Origin: Ascarosepion bandense
Taxonomy: Eukaryota; Mollusca; Cephalopoda; Sepiida; Sepiidae
Direction of reading: 5' to 3'
NCBI GenBank assembly: GCA_037127315.1
Contig: JBBBDQ010001186.1
Span: 2,485,501-2,549,500, forward strand
Length of the DNA: 64,000 bases
Both the position numbers and the translations under genes were made by a program. How positions within the stretch are numbered: the first letter of the stretch is position 1; each line of letters starts with the position of its first letter. The notes below the pieces were generated by a model that ran no database searches, was not told where the DNA came from, and was given only the letters and a program-made list of their open reading frames with translations. Below are positions 52,490 to 62,654 of this stretch, piece by piece.

Positions 52490-53100
52490 ACATTTCATTT
52501 AAATTTTTTAAGATTGTAGGTGGCAGGGAAGCAGTAAACCAGATGAGCATTCCACAGGTGAGAAGTGCAAGAATAGAAACTATTACAATATAAAATATGG
52601 TTGCATCTAGCTAGTTCACCTGTAAAATGGTGGGACCTAGTTGCATGCTTAAATTTGAGGCATATAGAAGAACAGCTAATCAAAACAATTACCATGAAAA
52701 TATTTGTAGTAAAGATAGAAGAAAACCATGTCATATCAGTGGGAAAGTGACTGATATTGAGTTGCCAGGTCAGGATTGATTATATCATAAACTCATTTTT
52801 GAATTTTGCCAAGAATCACAAGATATATAGTCGGACCTAGCAATTGATCACTTCACTTCATGTCAGTGGAAATTGTAAGCCCAAGATGGCACAAAGTGTT
52901 GCTCTTCTAGAGTTTAGCATTAGCCATGCTGATGGCAGCCATAAAAGGTTCTCTGTGGTGATTAAATGAAAGTAGTCTTGTTTTGGAGGCATCAAAATTT
53001 ACAAACCATTTCTTACCCCCAATTAACCATTGATTGGAGGTCATTTTCAAAAGCATTTGCCAGTTCTAGATTGGTTAGACTTGCTACGCAGACAGGAGTA
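52490..53100 (-). mobile_element. Jockey/CR1-like LINE, decayed
   Basis: Minus strand: ATRSHHFTGELARCNHILYC and NSFYSCTSHLWNAHLVYCFP (C-terminal region). Further 5', 52960-53060 encodes NDLQSMVNWGKKWFVNFDAS then KTRLLSFN, the RT thumb motif (WG..W.V.FNASKT). No catalytic box. Old copy. Confidence 0.7.
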
Positions 53101-53104
53101 AATA

Positions 53105-53590
53105 AACTATTACAATAGAAAATATGGTTACATCTAGCTAGTTCACCTGTAAAATGGTGGGACCTAGTTGTCAATCTAACCAGTTAAATGCAATACGAGA
53201 TAAACGCTTGGGCGCTGATGTTTGTTTCGATTAATGACTCATTAGGTGGAAGATTGTCCCGCAGCAGTTTGCCGGTTCTTTCTCTGATAGACCGGTTGCT
53301 ACCCAATGCTATAGAACTCGCTTCGTCCTGCTATTTAACCCATAGCTGTAGGAGAACAGATAGATTCACACCTTTTCCAAGAGTATTTGAACGCAACTGT
53401 ATGCAAAGAACCCGACTGCAATTCAACGAATTTAGCAGAAATTCATGCAGACGAGACACGAAGGAGGAAAGCTCAACAAAACAATTTCCATGAAGATATT
53501 TGTAGAAAAATCAGAGGAAATCCGAGTTGAGAAATGATGGGTCAGCATGGATTACACTACAGACCTTTCTTTGGATTTTCTCGAGAACCT
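53105..53590 (-). mobile_element. Second LINE copy split by a SINE
   Basis: 53110-53190 repeats 52575-52640 (CATCTAGCTAGTTCACCTGT). 53455-53590 continues 5' (minus strand FFYKYLHGNCFVEL-type sequence). The SINE at 53230-53450 lies between. Confidence 0.6.
53230..53450 (-). mobile_element. tRNA-derived SINE inside a LINE
   Basis: Reverse complement of the body (AGATTGTCCCGCAGCAGTTT, GCTATTTAACCCATAGCTGT, TTCACACCTTTTCCAAGAGT). Head lost. Confidence 0.6.
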
Positions 53591-53625
53591 GGTATTCCCA
53601 AGCGGTCACCCATCTAAATACTATC
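53587..53625 (-). pseudogene. 5S rRNA-like 3' fragment
   Basis: CCTGGTATTCCCAAGCGGTC and ACCCATCTAAATACT match the reverse complement of the last 35 or so bases of animal 5S rRNA, better than the 3' part of the copy at 47422. It directly abuts a LINE fragment. Confidence 0.6.
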
Positions 53626-53754
53626 GCTGTGTTATCGTTATTTTATTATCCAATACCTTTATGTTTGAAGACGTTACTATCATTTGTAGTATGACAAAGT
53701 AAACTTTTTCCAGGAAATCATAATTATCCTTCCGTGGAAATTCCACGGGTTTCG

Positions 53755-53810
53755 CTAGTAATAATTAATTGGATAGCAAGCATTGAGGATCGAACTCGGC
53801 AACTGAGTCT
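53755..53810 (-). mobile_element. tRNA-like fragment related to the 54-bp minisatellite
   Basis: TAATTGGATAGCAAGCATTG then AGGATCGAACTCGG resembles the 54-bp unit at 58815-59730. The minus strand has a GAGTTCGATCCTC B-box-like string. Confidence 0.4.
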
Positions 53811-53811
53811 G

Positions 53812-54080
53812 AGTTTGAGTTTGAGTTTGAGTTTTGTTTAACGGCATATCAAACTCTGTGGATTATTTAATGCCAAAAAAGTGAGGTTTTAAGTTTTTAT
53901 GTTCAGTTATAGTGAGAAGGTTGATTTAGTCAGATTTTGATGAAAAATTTATTTGTTCATTTTTTTACTTTAGAAAACTGAAGATGTATTCTAGTTTTGT
54001 ATATTAAATGTTGTTGGTTGGTTGTTTTGTTTTTATGGTATATCAACCTCGACGAGTCATTTATTGCCAACTAAATTTTA
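53812..54080 (+). repeat. Repeat H, copy 2
   Basis: TTTAACGGCATATCAAACTC ... TAGTTTTGTATATTAAATG, as at 51825. A third weak start (TTTTATGGTATATCAACCTC) follows at 54030. Confidence 0.6.
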
Positions 54081-54211
54081 TTTATTTATTTATTGCTGGT
54101 AATACCTTTTTCTTCCAACAATTTATTGTTGTTTTTATAACTTTTGTGTCTAGTAATACTTTTTTTTTCGAGTATCAAGATTCATTGGGATTTGTTTTTA
54201 AAGGCGGGGTC

Positions 54212-54390
54212 TCCAAGTCCTACCCTGTTAGTTAACCCATAACTAGAGGGAAGGGACGGATTAATACCTTTCCCAAGAGTACCAGTGCTTAAGTGAATAC
54301 AGGGTATTCAACTGGAATTCAAACTCGGCTCACCGATTTCTCTTTCCGAGCTGACATCCACTGCACCTCAACGCACATCCGTCACTAAAC
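54212..54390 (-). mobile_element. tRNA-derived SINE, 5' half
   Basis: Reverse complement with head (GCTGACATCCACTGCACCTC, GAATTCAAACTCGGC) and the first part of the body. The 3' half is missing. Confidence 0.75.
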
Positions 54391-54394
54391 GCTT

Positions 54395-55240
54395 ACAGCA
54401 CCTGAATTTTTTTTCAACCCTTGTTCTAAGGTGTCCTGATTATCGAGGCCGTTCACTGTACATATATAATTTATGTTAGATTTTTAAAATATCCATCGGT
54501 CCCTGTTGGGTTAGATAATGTTGAGAAGTTCTGTCAGGATTTAAATGTTGATTTTACGAAACACCTGCATTATTCACAGCAAATCTACATTCATATCTAT
54601 AGAACCCGTCGTTACCTAATTATGACGAAACGACAACAGAGCCTGATCGAACTCACTGCGTAGTGAAGTAATTTATTTGATTACGTTGGTACCTATCACA
54701 TCATGGAAGACACCAACGTCTACAAAAATACAAAATATTTCCAAATAAAGATACAAATGATTTGTGGGTGGGGAGATGAGTGTCGCTTTATGAAGGTTTC
54801 TGGTTATGCACATGAATACCTAATTAACTGATGAATATTTACATGTTTAAACTGATTACGCACCTGCCGATAATAGAAAGGTAAAGAGAGGTTTGTGTGT
54901 GTGATAAAAACTAAAAAGTGTAGATGAGGAATGTGTTTGCGTGTGTGAAAGTAGTAGCAGTATTACCAGTATAAGTAGTAGTAGTAACAAGTATAGAAGC
55001 TGGTAGTTCATATGTACTCACAGCATATGTGAGATAACATTTAAGATACTAATGAATAAATATCAAATAAATACGTAGATGTTTTTCAGTGCTACGTAAA
55101 ATATAGGCGAATATTCATTGATATTTACCAAGTATATTAATGGTCATTTAATGCAGGGGTGGGTGTGTTTAGTGAAATTAGTATAAGAAAACTGTGGTAC
55201 TGAGAGAGTCAGTCTGTTTAAAAAAAATAGTTAAAATAAA
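54395..55240. other. No recognised gene
   Basis: Includes short AGTAGT runs (54945-54985). No repeat family or credible frame. Confidence 0.4.
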
Positions 55241-55244
55241 GAAG

Positions 55245-55335
55245 GTCTTCTTGTATCTGGGCTCGAACGTAGAGCATATAAGTTTGTAAGAAATATGTAA
55301 CTATCTCAGCTACCAGACTGTTCGGCAGGCATTAA
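55245..55335 (-). mobile_element. tRNA-like (SINE head) sequence
   Basis: Minus strand: GGTAGCTGAGATAGTTACA (A-box-like) and ACGTTCGAGCCCAGATAC (B-box-like) at a tRNA spacing. Arms do not fold cleanly. Single copy. Confidence 0.3.
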
Positions 55336-55396
55336 TTAACCATATGGATTATATTATAATATTTTTTTTTATTATTATTCAAACTAACTTCCTCGA

Positions 55397-55421
55397 CATT
55401 TTTGTTTGTTAAACAAACAAA
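55397..55421. repeat. Perfect palindrome
   Basis: TTTTTGTTTGTT-A-AACAAACAAAAA, next to a CTTCTTCAGG Penelope-like motif at 55447. Confidence 0.6.
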
Positions 55422-55569
55422 AAAGTTTAGACGAATGCGTCAGTCCTTCTTCAGGTTTCTTATGTTTCGGAATTGTTGGACGTCACAGAGATGAAAAAAA
55501 AACAAAACAAAAAAATCATAAAAACAAAAACAAACAACAACGAGAAAATTAGTTCGGATGACCTAAAAT

Positions 55570-56100
55570 CTTCTTCTACGTGCCCTGTCCTTTCAGGACG
55601 TAAGCGATCATGGCCTTCCACGACTCCCTATCCCTGGTGGATATTAGTTCGTATTTTTTCTGTTACACCACGCAACCTCCATTTTGTCATCCTCCTGCTC
55701 AGGCCCAAATATATTATCCGCTGTTTCCTCTGTCTCTTTTTCCCTCTATCTGGCCTGTTAGTATCAGGTTCTCCAAGCCCTCTTTCCTCATTGTATGTCC
55801 CTGGAACTTTAATTATCTTTTCCTGATACTCAATATTAATTTCCTTTTTGTTTCCATTCTTTCCAACACCTCATCATTGCTCACATGCTCGATCCATGAT
55901 ATTCGCAGCATCCTTCTGTAGAACTACACTTCAGCTGCTCCAAGTTTTTCCTTCATCTTTGATGATATTGTCCAGCATTCACTGCCATATTGAAGAACTG
56001 ACATCACATAGCAATCTAGTACTCTCTCCTTTGTTTGTAGTGTCGCACTTTCCGTCTTCTGTCAGAACTCTTCCCAGATATTTAAATTTTTGTATCTGCT
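55570..56100 (-). mobile_element. RTE-like LINE, 3' end
   Basis: The minus-strand order matches 31630-32180 reversed: the AAGGACAGG-type end at 55585, CTTGGAGAACCTGATACTAA, TGGATCGAGCATGTGAGC, then a TGAATGCTGGACAATATC stretch to about 56000. Tail GAAGA at 55571. Frameshifted throughout. Confidence 0.7.
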
Positions 56101-56104
56101 TGAT

Positions 56105-56240
56105 AAAACAAGGCATCAACTTTCACCTAATAGTATTTTTTCTTGTTTTGTATTTGTATTTAAACAATCATTAACGGCCATAATTAATTTTTTTAAGTTG
56201 AAGTTCTTTCATTTGAATTTTAGATTTTATTATTTAAAGA
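56105..56240. other. AT-rich, unassigned
   Basis: Nothing recognised. Confidence 0.3.
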
Positions 56241-56244
56241 AGTA

Positions 56245-56795
56245 TTAAATGCAGTTATTAACGTTAAACTAGCATTTAATTCAATTTAAATTCGGTTGGC
56301 TTACTGACAGTAGTAGTAATAAATTATTTCATTTACTAACTTTAAACTAGCATTTAATTTAACTTAATTTCAATTAGATTATTTACGCTAATAGTAATAT
56401 TTTCAATTTTTATTAAAATATTTCAGTTATTAACTTTAAACTAGCATTCAATTCAGATTAATTTCAGTTGGCTCATTTACACTAACAGTAATATTTTGAA
56501 TTTTTATTAAAGTATTTCAGTTATTAACTTTAAACTAGCATTCAATTCAGATTAATTTCAGTTGGCCATTTACACTAACAGTAATATTTTGAATTTTCAT
56601 TAAAGTATTTCAGTTATTAACTTTAAACTAGCATTCAATTCAGATTAATTTCAGTTGGCTCATTTACACTAACAGTAATATTTTGAATTTTCATTAAAGT
56701 ATTTCAGTTATTAACTTTAAACTAGCATTCAATTCAGATTAATTTCAGTTGGCTCATTTACACTAACAGTAATATTTTGAATTTTTCTTAAACAA
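56245..56795. repeat. 94-bp tandem repeat, about six copies
   Basis: Unit starts TATTTCAGTTATTAACTTTA and contains CTAGCATTCAATTCAGATTA and ACACTAACAGTAATATTTTG. Starts at about 56419, 56513, 56606 and 56700 give 93-94 bp spacing. The two left copies are more diverged, the last three nearly identical. Confidence 0.9.
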
Positions 56796-56799
56796 ATCA

Positions 56800-57290
56800 T
56801 TGTTAGCCATCATTTATTTTTGACTAGTATTACACAAAAAGCAATACTTTCTTGAATTTTTATGAGATGAAAAATTGTCAGTAATTATTCATTTTAGCTT
56901 ATATTTCTTTCGGCTAAATTTTGATCTATTTTACAATGATGTTTATTTTGTAAATGAAGCAATTGAAATTTCGATTTCAATTGCTTTATTTTTCCAATTC
57001 CAATTTTTAATTCCAATTTTTTTATATTAAGTTTTTAATTAAATGAGGTGCTGTAAGCAACTAATAATTTTTAACTAGCATTTTTTTACTTTAAATTTAG
57101 TTTAATTATATGAACGAAATACTAAAGAAGGGTGTGTTGTAGTAGATAGGAATTAAGAATTAAAATTAACTTTCTTCCTTATTTTTACAAAAATTAACAG
57201 TGACTTGTGAAATCCTGGTTTTTCCCAAATAAAAAAAAAGGATTGACCTTGTGCTTAAAGAAAAAGTCGAAACCGGATTTCGCGAGTAGA
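56800..57290. other. AT-rich, with a CAATTGAAAT inverted repeat
   Basis: GAAGCAATTGAAATTTCGATTTCAATTGCTTTA (about 56957-56988) is a near-perfect palindrome, in part AAGCAATTGAAAT and ATTTCAATTGCTT. Otherwise AT-rich. Confidence 0.5.
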
Positions 57291-57294
57291 TGTT

Positions 57295-57430
57295 AAATTG
57301 TTTTTCTGACCAATGAAAGCGATTTACAAGACCATAAAGACTTCGCGATCCAGTGCGAAAAATCTAAATCCTATAAATACTTCGGTCAACGTCAGCCAGT
57401 CAGAGATGAGAGCAGCGAGAGAGTGACTGA
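57295..57430 (+). promoter_or_regulatory. Core-promoter-like stretch
   Basis: GACCAATGAAAG (CCAAT-like, 57307), CCTATAAATAC (TATA box, 57370), then CGTCAGCCAGTCAGAG about 25 bases on as a possible initiator. The GC content is higher than the flanks. No open frame of note follows, so it may be an LTR or LINE promoter remnant. Confidence 0.35.
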
Positions 57431-57589
57431 ACTAAAATGTAACGTCGCACATTGTCCTCTTTCTCCTTCTTTCTCGTGTGCTTATTCATTTTACTTCTTC
57501 TCTATCCAAAGACATTCCTACCAAACAAACACTTATACATACGTGCATACGCAGAAACTCTTTCCAACAAATTACTACTACGAACATTT

Positions 57590-57800
57590 TTTCAACTGTT
57601 TCCTATCACACATACTAATAGATTGGCAAATAAGTGTTACCGTTTTACGGTTGAATAGATAGTTATAACCGTAAGTTCTATTCTAATAGATTCTTTTCTC
57701 GCATTCCTCACCTGTGGAAATCTCTTCTGGTTTCTTACTTGCATGCCAACCACAATCCTGAAAAGTTTAAAAGCAACGTCAGTCTCCACCTTCTGTTTTC
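57590..57800 (+). mobile_element. Decayed Jockey/CR1-like LINE fragment
   Basis: AATAGATTGGCAAATAAGTG, TTTTACGGTTGAATAG, TTCTTTTCTCGCATTCCTCA and CCTGTGGAAATCTCTTC follow the order of the RLATR-HPFTVK, FFSRTSRLWNSLP region of other copies. Confidence 0.55.
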
Positions 57801-57884
57801 CTGAAACGTTTTTATATTGCTCATTCTCATCACAACTCCTCTGATTCTTTTTCAATCTCAGTAAACCGTTACGTATTAGTGGCA

Positions 57885-58432
57885 TTTGAATTCCTTGCAT
57901 TGATTACGCACAAATACCCTTGGGAAAGGCATTAATCCGTCTCTTCTCTCCAGTTATGGGTTAAATAATCGGACATATTGGGTTCTATAGCCTTGGCTGG
58001 CAACCAGTCTACCACAGAAAGCAATGGCAACCTACTGCGGGATAATCTTCTGTCCAGTCAGTCATGTCTCTTTCGAGACATGATCGCCCAATGCGTATAT
58101 CACGTATGTCACTTAACTGACTGACTGAATATAATAGTTGAAAACATGATTATGATTTCTACTGGGCATAAAGTCAGGGATCCGTTTTAAATTGTTATGA
58201 AGTAATAAACTGTTCCCCACTAAGTATTACTTAATAATATAATACATTTCCTCCCCCTCTAGCTATGAGTCAAATAACAGGGCAGATTGGGTACTATAAC
58301 CTTGGCTGGCAACCAGTCTACCGCAGAAAGCAATGGGAACCTACTGCGGAATAATATTCTGCCCAGTCAATCATGTCTCTTTCGAGACATGATCACCCAA
58401 AGCGTGTATCACGTATGGCACTTAACTGATTG
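57885..58432 (+). mobile_element. Dimeric SINE with hairpin linker (head lost)
   Basis: The left monomer starts at TTTGAATTCCTTGCATTG. The body has the canonical hairpin GTCTCTTTCGAGAC. Linker 58131-58240 has AGTCAGGGATCCG ... CTGTTCCCCACT. The right monomer ends CTTAACTGATTGA at 58434. Confidence 0.75.
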
Positions 58433-58434
58433 AT

Positions 58435-58810
58435 TAGTGGGTTGAAATGATTAAAATAAATAAAAATAAACAAAACCTAGATATTACCAGCATTAATTTT
58501 TTTCTACAAAAATAGAAGACATCGTCAATTTTTTTAAACAGAAAAGACCAACTACAAGGATCTAGAAGCCAGAATTTTGTTATTAGGTCGCGGGATACGA
58601 CAACAAACCTACCTATTTTTACTATATTGTAGAGTATACAGACATATACACACACAAATTACTGCTACAACCAACAGCTTAAGCTGCTACTGATACGGTA
58701 ATGCTATAGGCTCTCTCTTCCTACTCTTTCAGTCTTTACTACCCTTCCATTTGGCAAAGGTGAGAGAAAGACCAAGGAGAGTTAAAAGATAGAGGGGAAG
58801 GAAAAGTTAA
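58435..58810. other. No recognised feature
   Basis: AT-rich; nothing recognised. Confidence 0.4.
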
Positions 58811-58814
58811 TTGA

Positions 58815-59730
58815 TTAGTCAATGCAAGCACTGACGATCGAACACAGTCAATGCAAGTATAGCAAACATTTACAATTAAAACACGCATACGTATTAATTG
58901 GTCGATGCAAGTATAGCAAGCACTAACGATCGAACCCAGCATACTAATTAAATGGTTACGGCAAGTATAGAAAACTTTGGCAATCAAACTTAGCATACTA
59001 ATTAATTGGTCAATTCATGTAAAGCAGGCACTGACGATCGTACACAGCATACTAATTGATTGTCAATGCAAGTTTAGGGAGCATTGAGAATTAAACTCGA
59101 CTTACTAATTAATTGGTCAGTACAAGTAAACATTGACGATCGAACCCGACATACTAATTAATAAGTCAATCAAGTATAGCAAACATTGGCAGTCTAACTC
59201 AATATACTAATTAACTAGTCAATAGAAAGCACTTACAATCAAACCTAGCATACTAATTAATTAGTCAATGCAAGTTGTGCACGCATTAACAATTGAATCC
59301 AGCATACTAATTAATCAATGCATGTTCAGCAAGCGGTCAAACCAGCATACTCATGGATTGGTCAATGCAAGTTGAGCAAGCATTCACTATCAAACTGGAC
59401 ATACTCATTAAGTGGTCAATATCAGTAGAGGAAGCATTGATGATCCAAGTCGACATATTAATTAATTGGTCAATAAATGTATAGCAAGAATTGACGAACG
59501 GACCCAGCATACCAGTTGTTTGATCAATCCAAGTTGAGCGATCGTTGAGGATCGAACTCGCCATACTAATTAACTAGTCAATGCAAGTTTAGTAAATAAT
59601 TACAAACGAACTAATACAATTATAGTAAGACCTGTCGATTGAACCCAGCATACTTATTAATTGGTCAATGAAAGCAGAGCGAACGCGTTGAGGATTGAAC
59701 TCTGCATACTAATTAATTGATCAATGTGAA
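58815..59730. repeat. 54-bp minisatellite, about 17 units
   Basis: Consensus CATACTAATTAATTGGTCAA, TGCAAGTATAGCAAGCATTG, ACGATCGAACCCAG. Starts at 58885, 58939, 58993 and 59047 show exact 54-bp spacing. Each unit has, on the minus strand, GGGTTCGATCGTCA, which resembles a tRNA B box. 54 is divisible by three, giving Cys/Ile-rich minus frames that are not taken as genes. Confidence 0.9.
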
Positions 59731-59734
59731 GCTG

Positions 59735-60000
59735 CTTCTAGCAATAATCTCACGATAGTTTTCCATCTGATTATTAACTAAATTTAGCATTGTCAACGGT
59801 AAAGGCACAAATGATCGGTAGTGAATGAATATTAAACCGGCTACACGAATGAACTAGTGAGATTTATGCTATATTATGATTAATATAAAACAAAAGAAAG
59901 TTACAGACTAAAAATAAATTCACACGACTATTACTAACTAATACTAATACAACACAAGGAAAATTTACGAACTAAGAACGAACATGTGATAAGTAATCAT
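59735..60000. other. Unassigned
   Basis: Nothing recognised. Confidence 0.3.
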
Positions 60001-60002
60001 AA

Positions 60003-60432
60003 TTTTCACTTATATAATATAGTCGTCCAGGTGTATACAACATAGTTGTTCAGGTGTCATACAACATAGTCGTCCAGGTATATACAACATAGCCGTCCAG
60101 GTGTATACAACATAGTTGTTCAGGTGTATACAACATAGTCGTCCAGGTGTATACAACATAGTCGTTCAGGTGTGTCCAACATAGTTGTTCAGGTGTATAC
60201 AACATAGTCGTCCAGGTGTATACAACATAGCCGTCCAGGTGTATACAACATAGTCGTTCAGGTGTGTCCAACATAGTTGTTCAGGTGTCATACAACATAG
60301 TCGTCCAGGTATATACAACATAGCCGTCCAGGTGTATACAACATAGTCGTTCAGGTGTGTCCAACATAGTTGTTCAGGTGTATACAACATAGTCGTCCAG
60401 GTGTATACAACATAGTTGTTCAGGTGTATAAA
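60003..60432. repeat. 23-bp minisatellite, about 18 units, with higher-order pattern
   Basis: Unit CATAGTCGTCCAGGTGTATACAA with variants GTTGTTCAGG, GCCGTCCAGG and GTGTGTCCAA. Variant order repeats over groups of several units (GTCCAACATAGTTG recurs at 60174, 60267 and 60359, about 93 bases apart). Open minus frames are repeat artefacts. Confidence 0.9.
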
Positions 60433-60530
60433 ATATACCGCCCTGCGGACAAACTTTCTTACTTCCCGTTGGGAACCAATTTCAGGAAGGCGTTCAAATC
60501 TAAACTGTGGGCAAAACAGTTAGATGAAAT

Positions 60531-61045
60531 TTCTTCTTCTATGTGCCTTGTCCCTTCAGGACGTAGGCGATCATGGTTTTCCACGTTTCCCTATCCCTGG
60601 TGGCTCTGAGCACGCCTTCTCCTGTTACATTACACAATTCTCGTTCCGTCATCCACCTGATTAGGTCCTTCAAATATGTTATCCGTTGCTTTCCCCTGTC
60701 TCTTTTTTTCTCTATCTGGCCTGTTAGTATCAGATTCTCCAAGTCCTCCCTCCTCATTGTGTGTCCCAGGAACTTCCGTTGTCTCTTCCTGATGCTCAGT
60801 ATTAATTTCCCTTTCGTTTCCATCATTTCGAAGACCTCATCATTGCTCACATGCTCGATCCATGATATTCGCAGCATTCTTCTGTCGAACCACATTTCAG
60901 TTACTTCAATTTTTTCCTTCACTTTTGATGGTATATTGAAGGACGGACAGCACGTATCAATCCAGTACTCTCTTCCTAGTTTCTAGCGAAATTGTCCTGT
61001 TTCTTAATACTTACTTCTGGAATGCTTTCTTCGCCATGCCAATTC
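60531..61045 (-). mobile_element. RTE-like LINE, 3' end, mostly open
   Basis: A 127-codon minus frame (60539-60922): EKIEVTEMWFDRRMLRISWI, EHVSNDEVFEMMETKGKLIL, RQRKFLGHTMRREDLENLIL, ending LKGQGT. Tail AGAAGAAG. Upstream, GAATTGGCATGGCGAAG at about 61028-61044 matches the start of the 31630 copy. 5'-truncated, RT core absent. Confidence 0.8.
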
Positions 61046-61049
61046 GCTT

Positions 61050-61235
61050 TCGCAAAAAAGCCTTGCAGACACCTCGGCACAAGTAACTGGAGGCCGGGTG
61101 TATTTATGGGGCACCAGATAAACCCTGTACTATTGCACATCCGCATTCGATCAAATTGCTTAATCTTTTCTTACAGTATGACTCACCCTGTAAAAGCCCC
61201 GAGCCATTCATGGTAGAGGGTTACTTTAAAAGGTA
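61050..61235. other. Unassigned
   Basis: Nothing recognised. Confidence 0.3.
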
Positions 61236-61239
61236 GACT

Positions 61240-62095
61240 CTAGAATTGAACAGGTCGAAATTGTCGTGCTTTAATAAACATCATGTTTGAATTCGGTTCC
61301 GTAGGGCTTTGGTTCGCGGGAAAAATCTGTTTGTACTTCTCGCCAATGGAACAAGAAGGAAATGTGAGTGGTTTGTTACTATGCAAAGTGGCATGGCGGG
61401 TCGTAGCCGTGAAACCAGGTGATGCAGTTTGAAAACTGTCCATGGTAGTAGCGACAGAGCAGTGATAAACTCGCTACATACCGCTTGTGAGAGATAGAGG
61501 TTGGAGTGTGGAAAATAAGTATTCTCCAACATGGCCTCAGAGACGTTTTTAAACTCTATCATGACTAGAAAGTGAGACTTGGACCATTCCTGTCTAGATA
61601 TAGCAACAATACTCCATTTTCGGCCTGATCTGGATCTTGTAAATGCAGTGGATAGCATGAGAAATCCGGTTCTTACTGGAGTAAGGTATATTTTACCTCC
61701 ATCTTTAGCGATGAGGTCAGGTGTGAGCCTGAGGCCCAGTATCCTCTCAAGACACGGGGCATCCTCCAGGGAATGTCCGTTGATATTGACAGTCTTTTTC
61801 TAGGAGGAAAATTAATCGGTAGAGAGGTCAGCTGCCAATCTCTGATTGCCAAAAGTTTTGTAGCTGTGCCCGTATATCGTTGTGTCATCAGCATAGATGT
61901 TTACAAATGATCGGAGTCTATTTTCACGCAGATGATTTATGCAAATCAGGAAGAGGGTTGGCCCGAGGAGCGAACTTTGTGGGATATCTGTGTTGACAGC
62001 CGGGGTGTCGGGGGATTGGCAGTTAAGAACTACCTTATCTGTGCCTGAGTACTGACAAGACCGCACTATTATAGTGCGGTTTTGGTACTGACCTC
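61240..62095 (-). mobile_element. Jockey/CR1-like LINE with RT catalytic box
   Basis: The only Jockey/CR1-like copy here that reaches the RT palm. The minus strand reads TDIPQSSLLGPTLFLICINH then LRSFVNIYADDTTIYGHSY, with the intact YADD. Then come LSTD, a LGLRLTPDL-type stretch after KRLSISTDIPW, SRSGRKWSIVAISRQEWSKS, and finally FTATTRHATLHSNKPLTFPS. It is a different lineage from the short LINE ends above. Frameshifts and stops break it into four frames. Confidence 0.75.
62060..62080. repeat. Perfect 10-bp-arm hairpin
   Basis: ACCGCACTAT-T-ATAGTGCGGT followed by TTTT, at the edge of the LINE. Confidence 0.7.
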
Positions 62096-62234
62096 AGGCG
62101 ACGGAGGGGGGTATATGCACAAGCAAGATTGGCAGATGGGGATGAAATAACTGAGACTAAGAAGCTTCTGTTTTTATCCCTGTATCAGAGAAAACGAACG
62201 CTGACCACACAGGCAGACAGACAGACAAAGACAC

Positions 62235-62243
62235 ACATACATG

Positions 62244-62278
<35 letters not shown>

Positions 62279-62283
62279 ATATA

Positions 62284-62330
<47 letters not shown>
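62235..62330. repeat. (CA)n-(TA)n microsatellite
   Basis: CA 62243-62275, TA 62279-62330. Confidence 0.95.
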
Positions 62331-62334
<4 letters not shown>

Positions 62335-62394
62335 TTCCATTGTTAGTTTTTACGCTCTCACACCCTGATTGAGCACACTGGAAGAATGGTAGAC

Positions 62395-62650
62395 TTTGAA
62401 AAACAGTAGCTACTCTCGCATGCACGCATCGCTCATTCACTAATGAATTCGAGCACTCTGGCTATTGGGCGTGTATAATGACAATATACACGCTAAAAAG
62501 GCTGCCTTCTTCTACCGAACGCCCATAGACCAAAGGTAGAATCGCCGACTGTCGCCACTTCAGTCGGGTTTCAATCCTGGGTTAAAAGCAATCGGAGTCT
62601 AACCGTACTGATGAGCTGGGATACAGCGAAACAGATCTGTCTGCGGATAA
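62395..62650 (+). mobile_element. tRNA-derived, hammerhead-bearing repeat (best copy)
   Basis: Order: 5' segment shared with 2310-2425 (AGTAGCTACTCTCGCATG, CACTAATGAATTCGAGCACT); a tRNA-like head at 62521-62580 with CCATAGACCAAAGGTAG (A-box-like) and GGGTTTCAATCCTGG (B-box-like); a short linker with AAAAGCAATCGGAGTCTAAC; a hammerhead core (62603-62646); then (TA)n. Unlike the common SINE, it has no LINE-like 3' end. A Pol III transcript would end in a self-cleaving ribozyme, as expected for a retrozyme-like or ribozyme-SINE element. Confidence 0.65.
62603..62646 (+). ncRNA. Hammerhead ribozyme (type I arrangement, minimal stem III)
   Basis: CCGTA (stem I), CTGATGA (core, 62608-62614), GCTG-GGATA-CAGC (stem II, four pairs), GAA (core), ACAG-AT-CTGT (stem III, four pairs, two-base loop), cleavage base C62641, TGCGG (stem I, five pairs incl. 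one G-U). All invariant positions C3, U4, G5, A6, G8, A9, G12, A13, A14, the A15.1-U16.1 pair and H17 are present. Small metazoan hammerheads with very short stem III are known and are thought to work as dimers. Self-cleavage is predicted here, not shown. Confidence 0.7.
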
Positions 62651-62654
62651 CTAT

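Noticed and set aside
58739..59564. Cys/Ile-rich minus frames as cysteine-rich peptides
   Set aside because: Direct result of the 54-bp tandem repeat, whose length is a multiple of three.
60050..60390. Trp/Tyr-rich frames as repeat peptides
   Set aside because: Produced by the 23-bp tandem repeat; three units return to frame.
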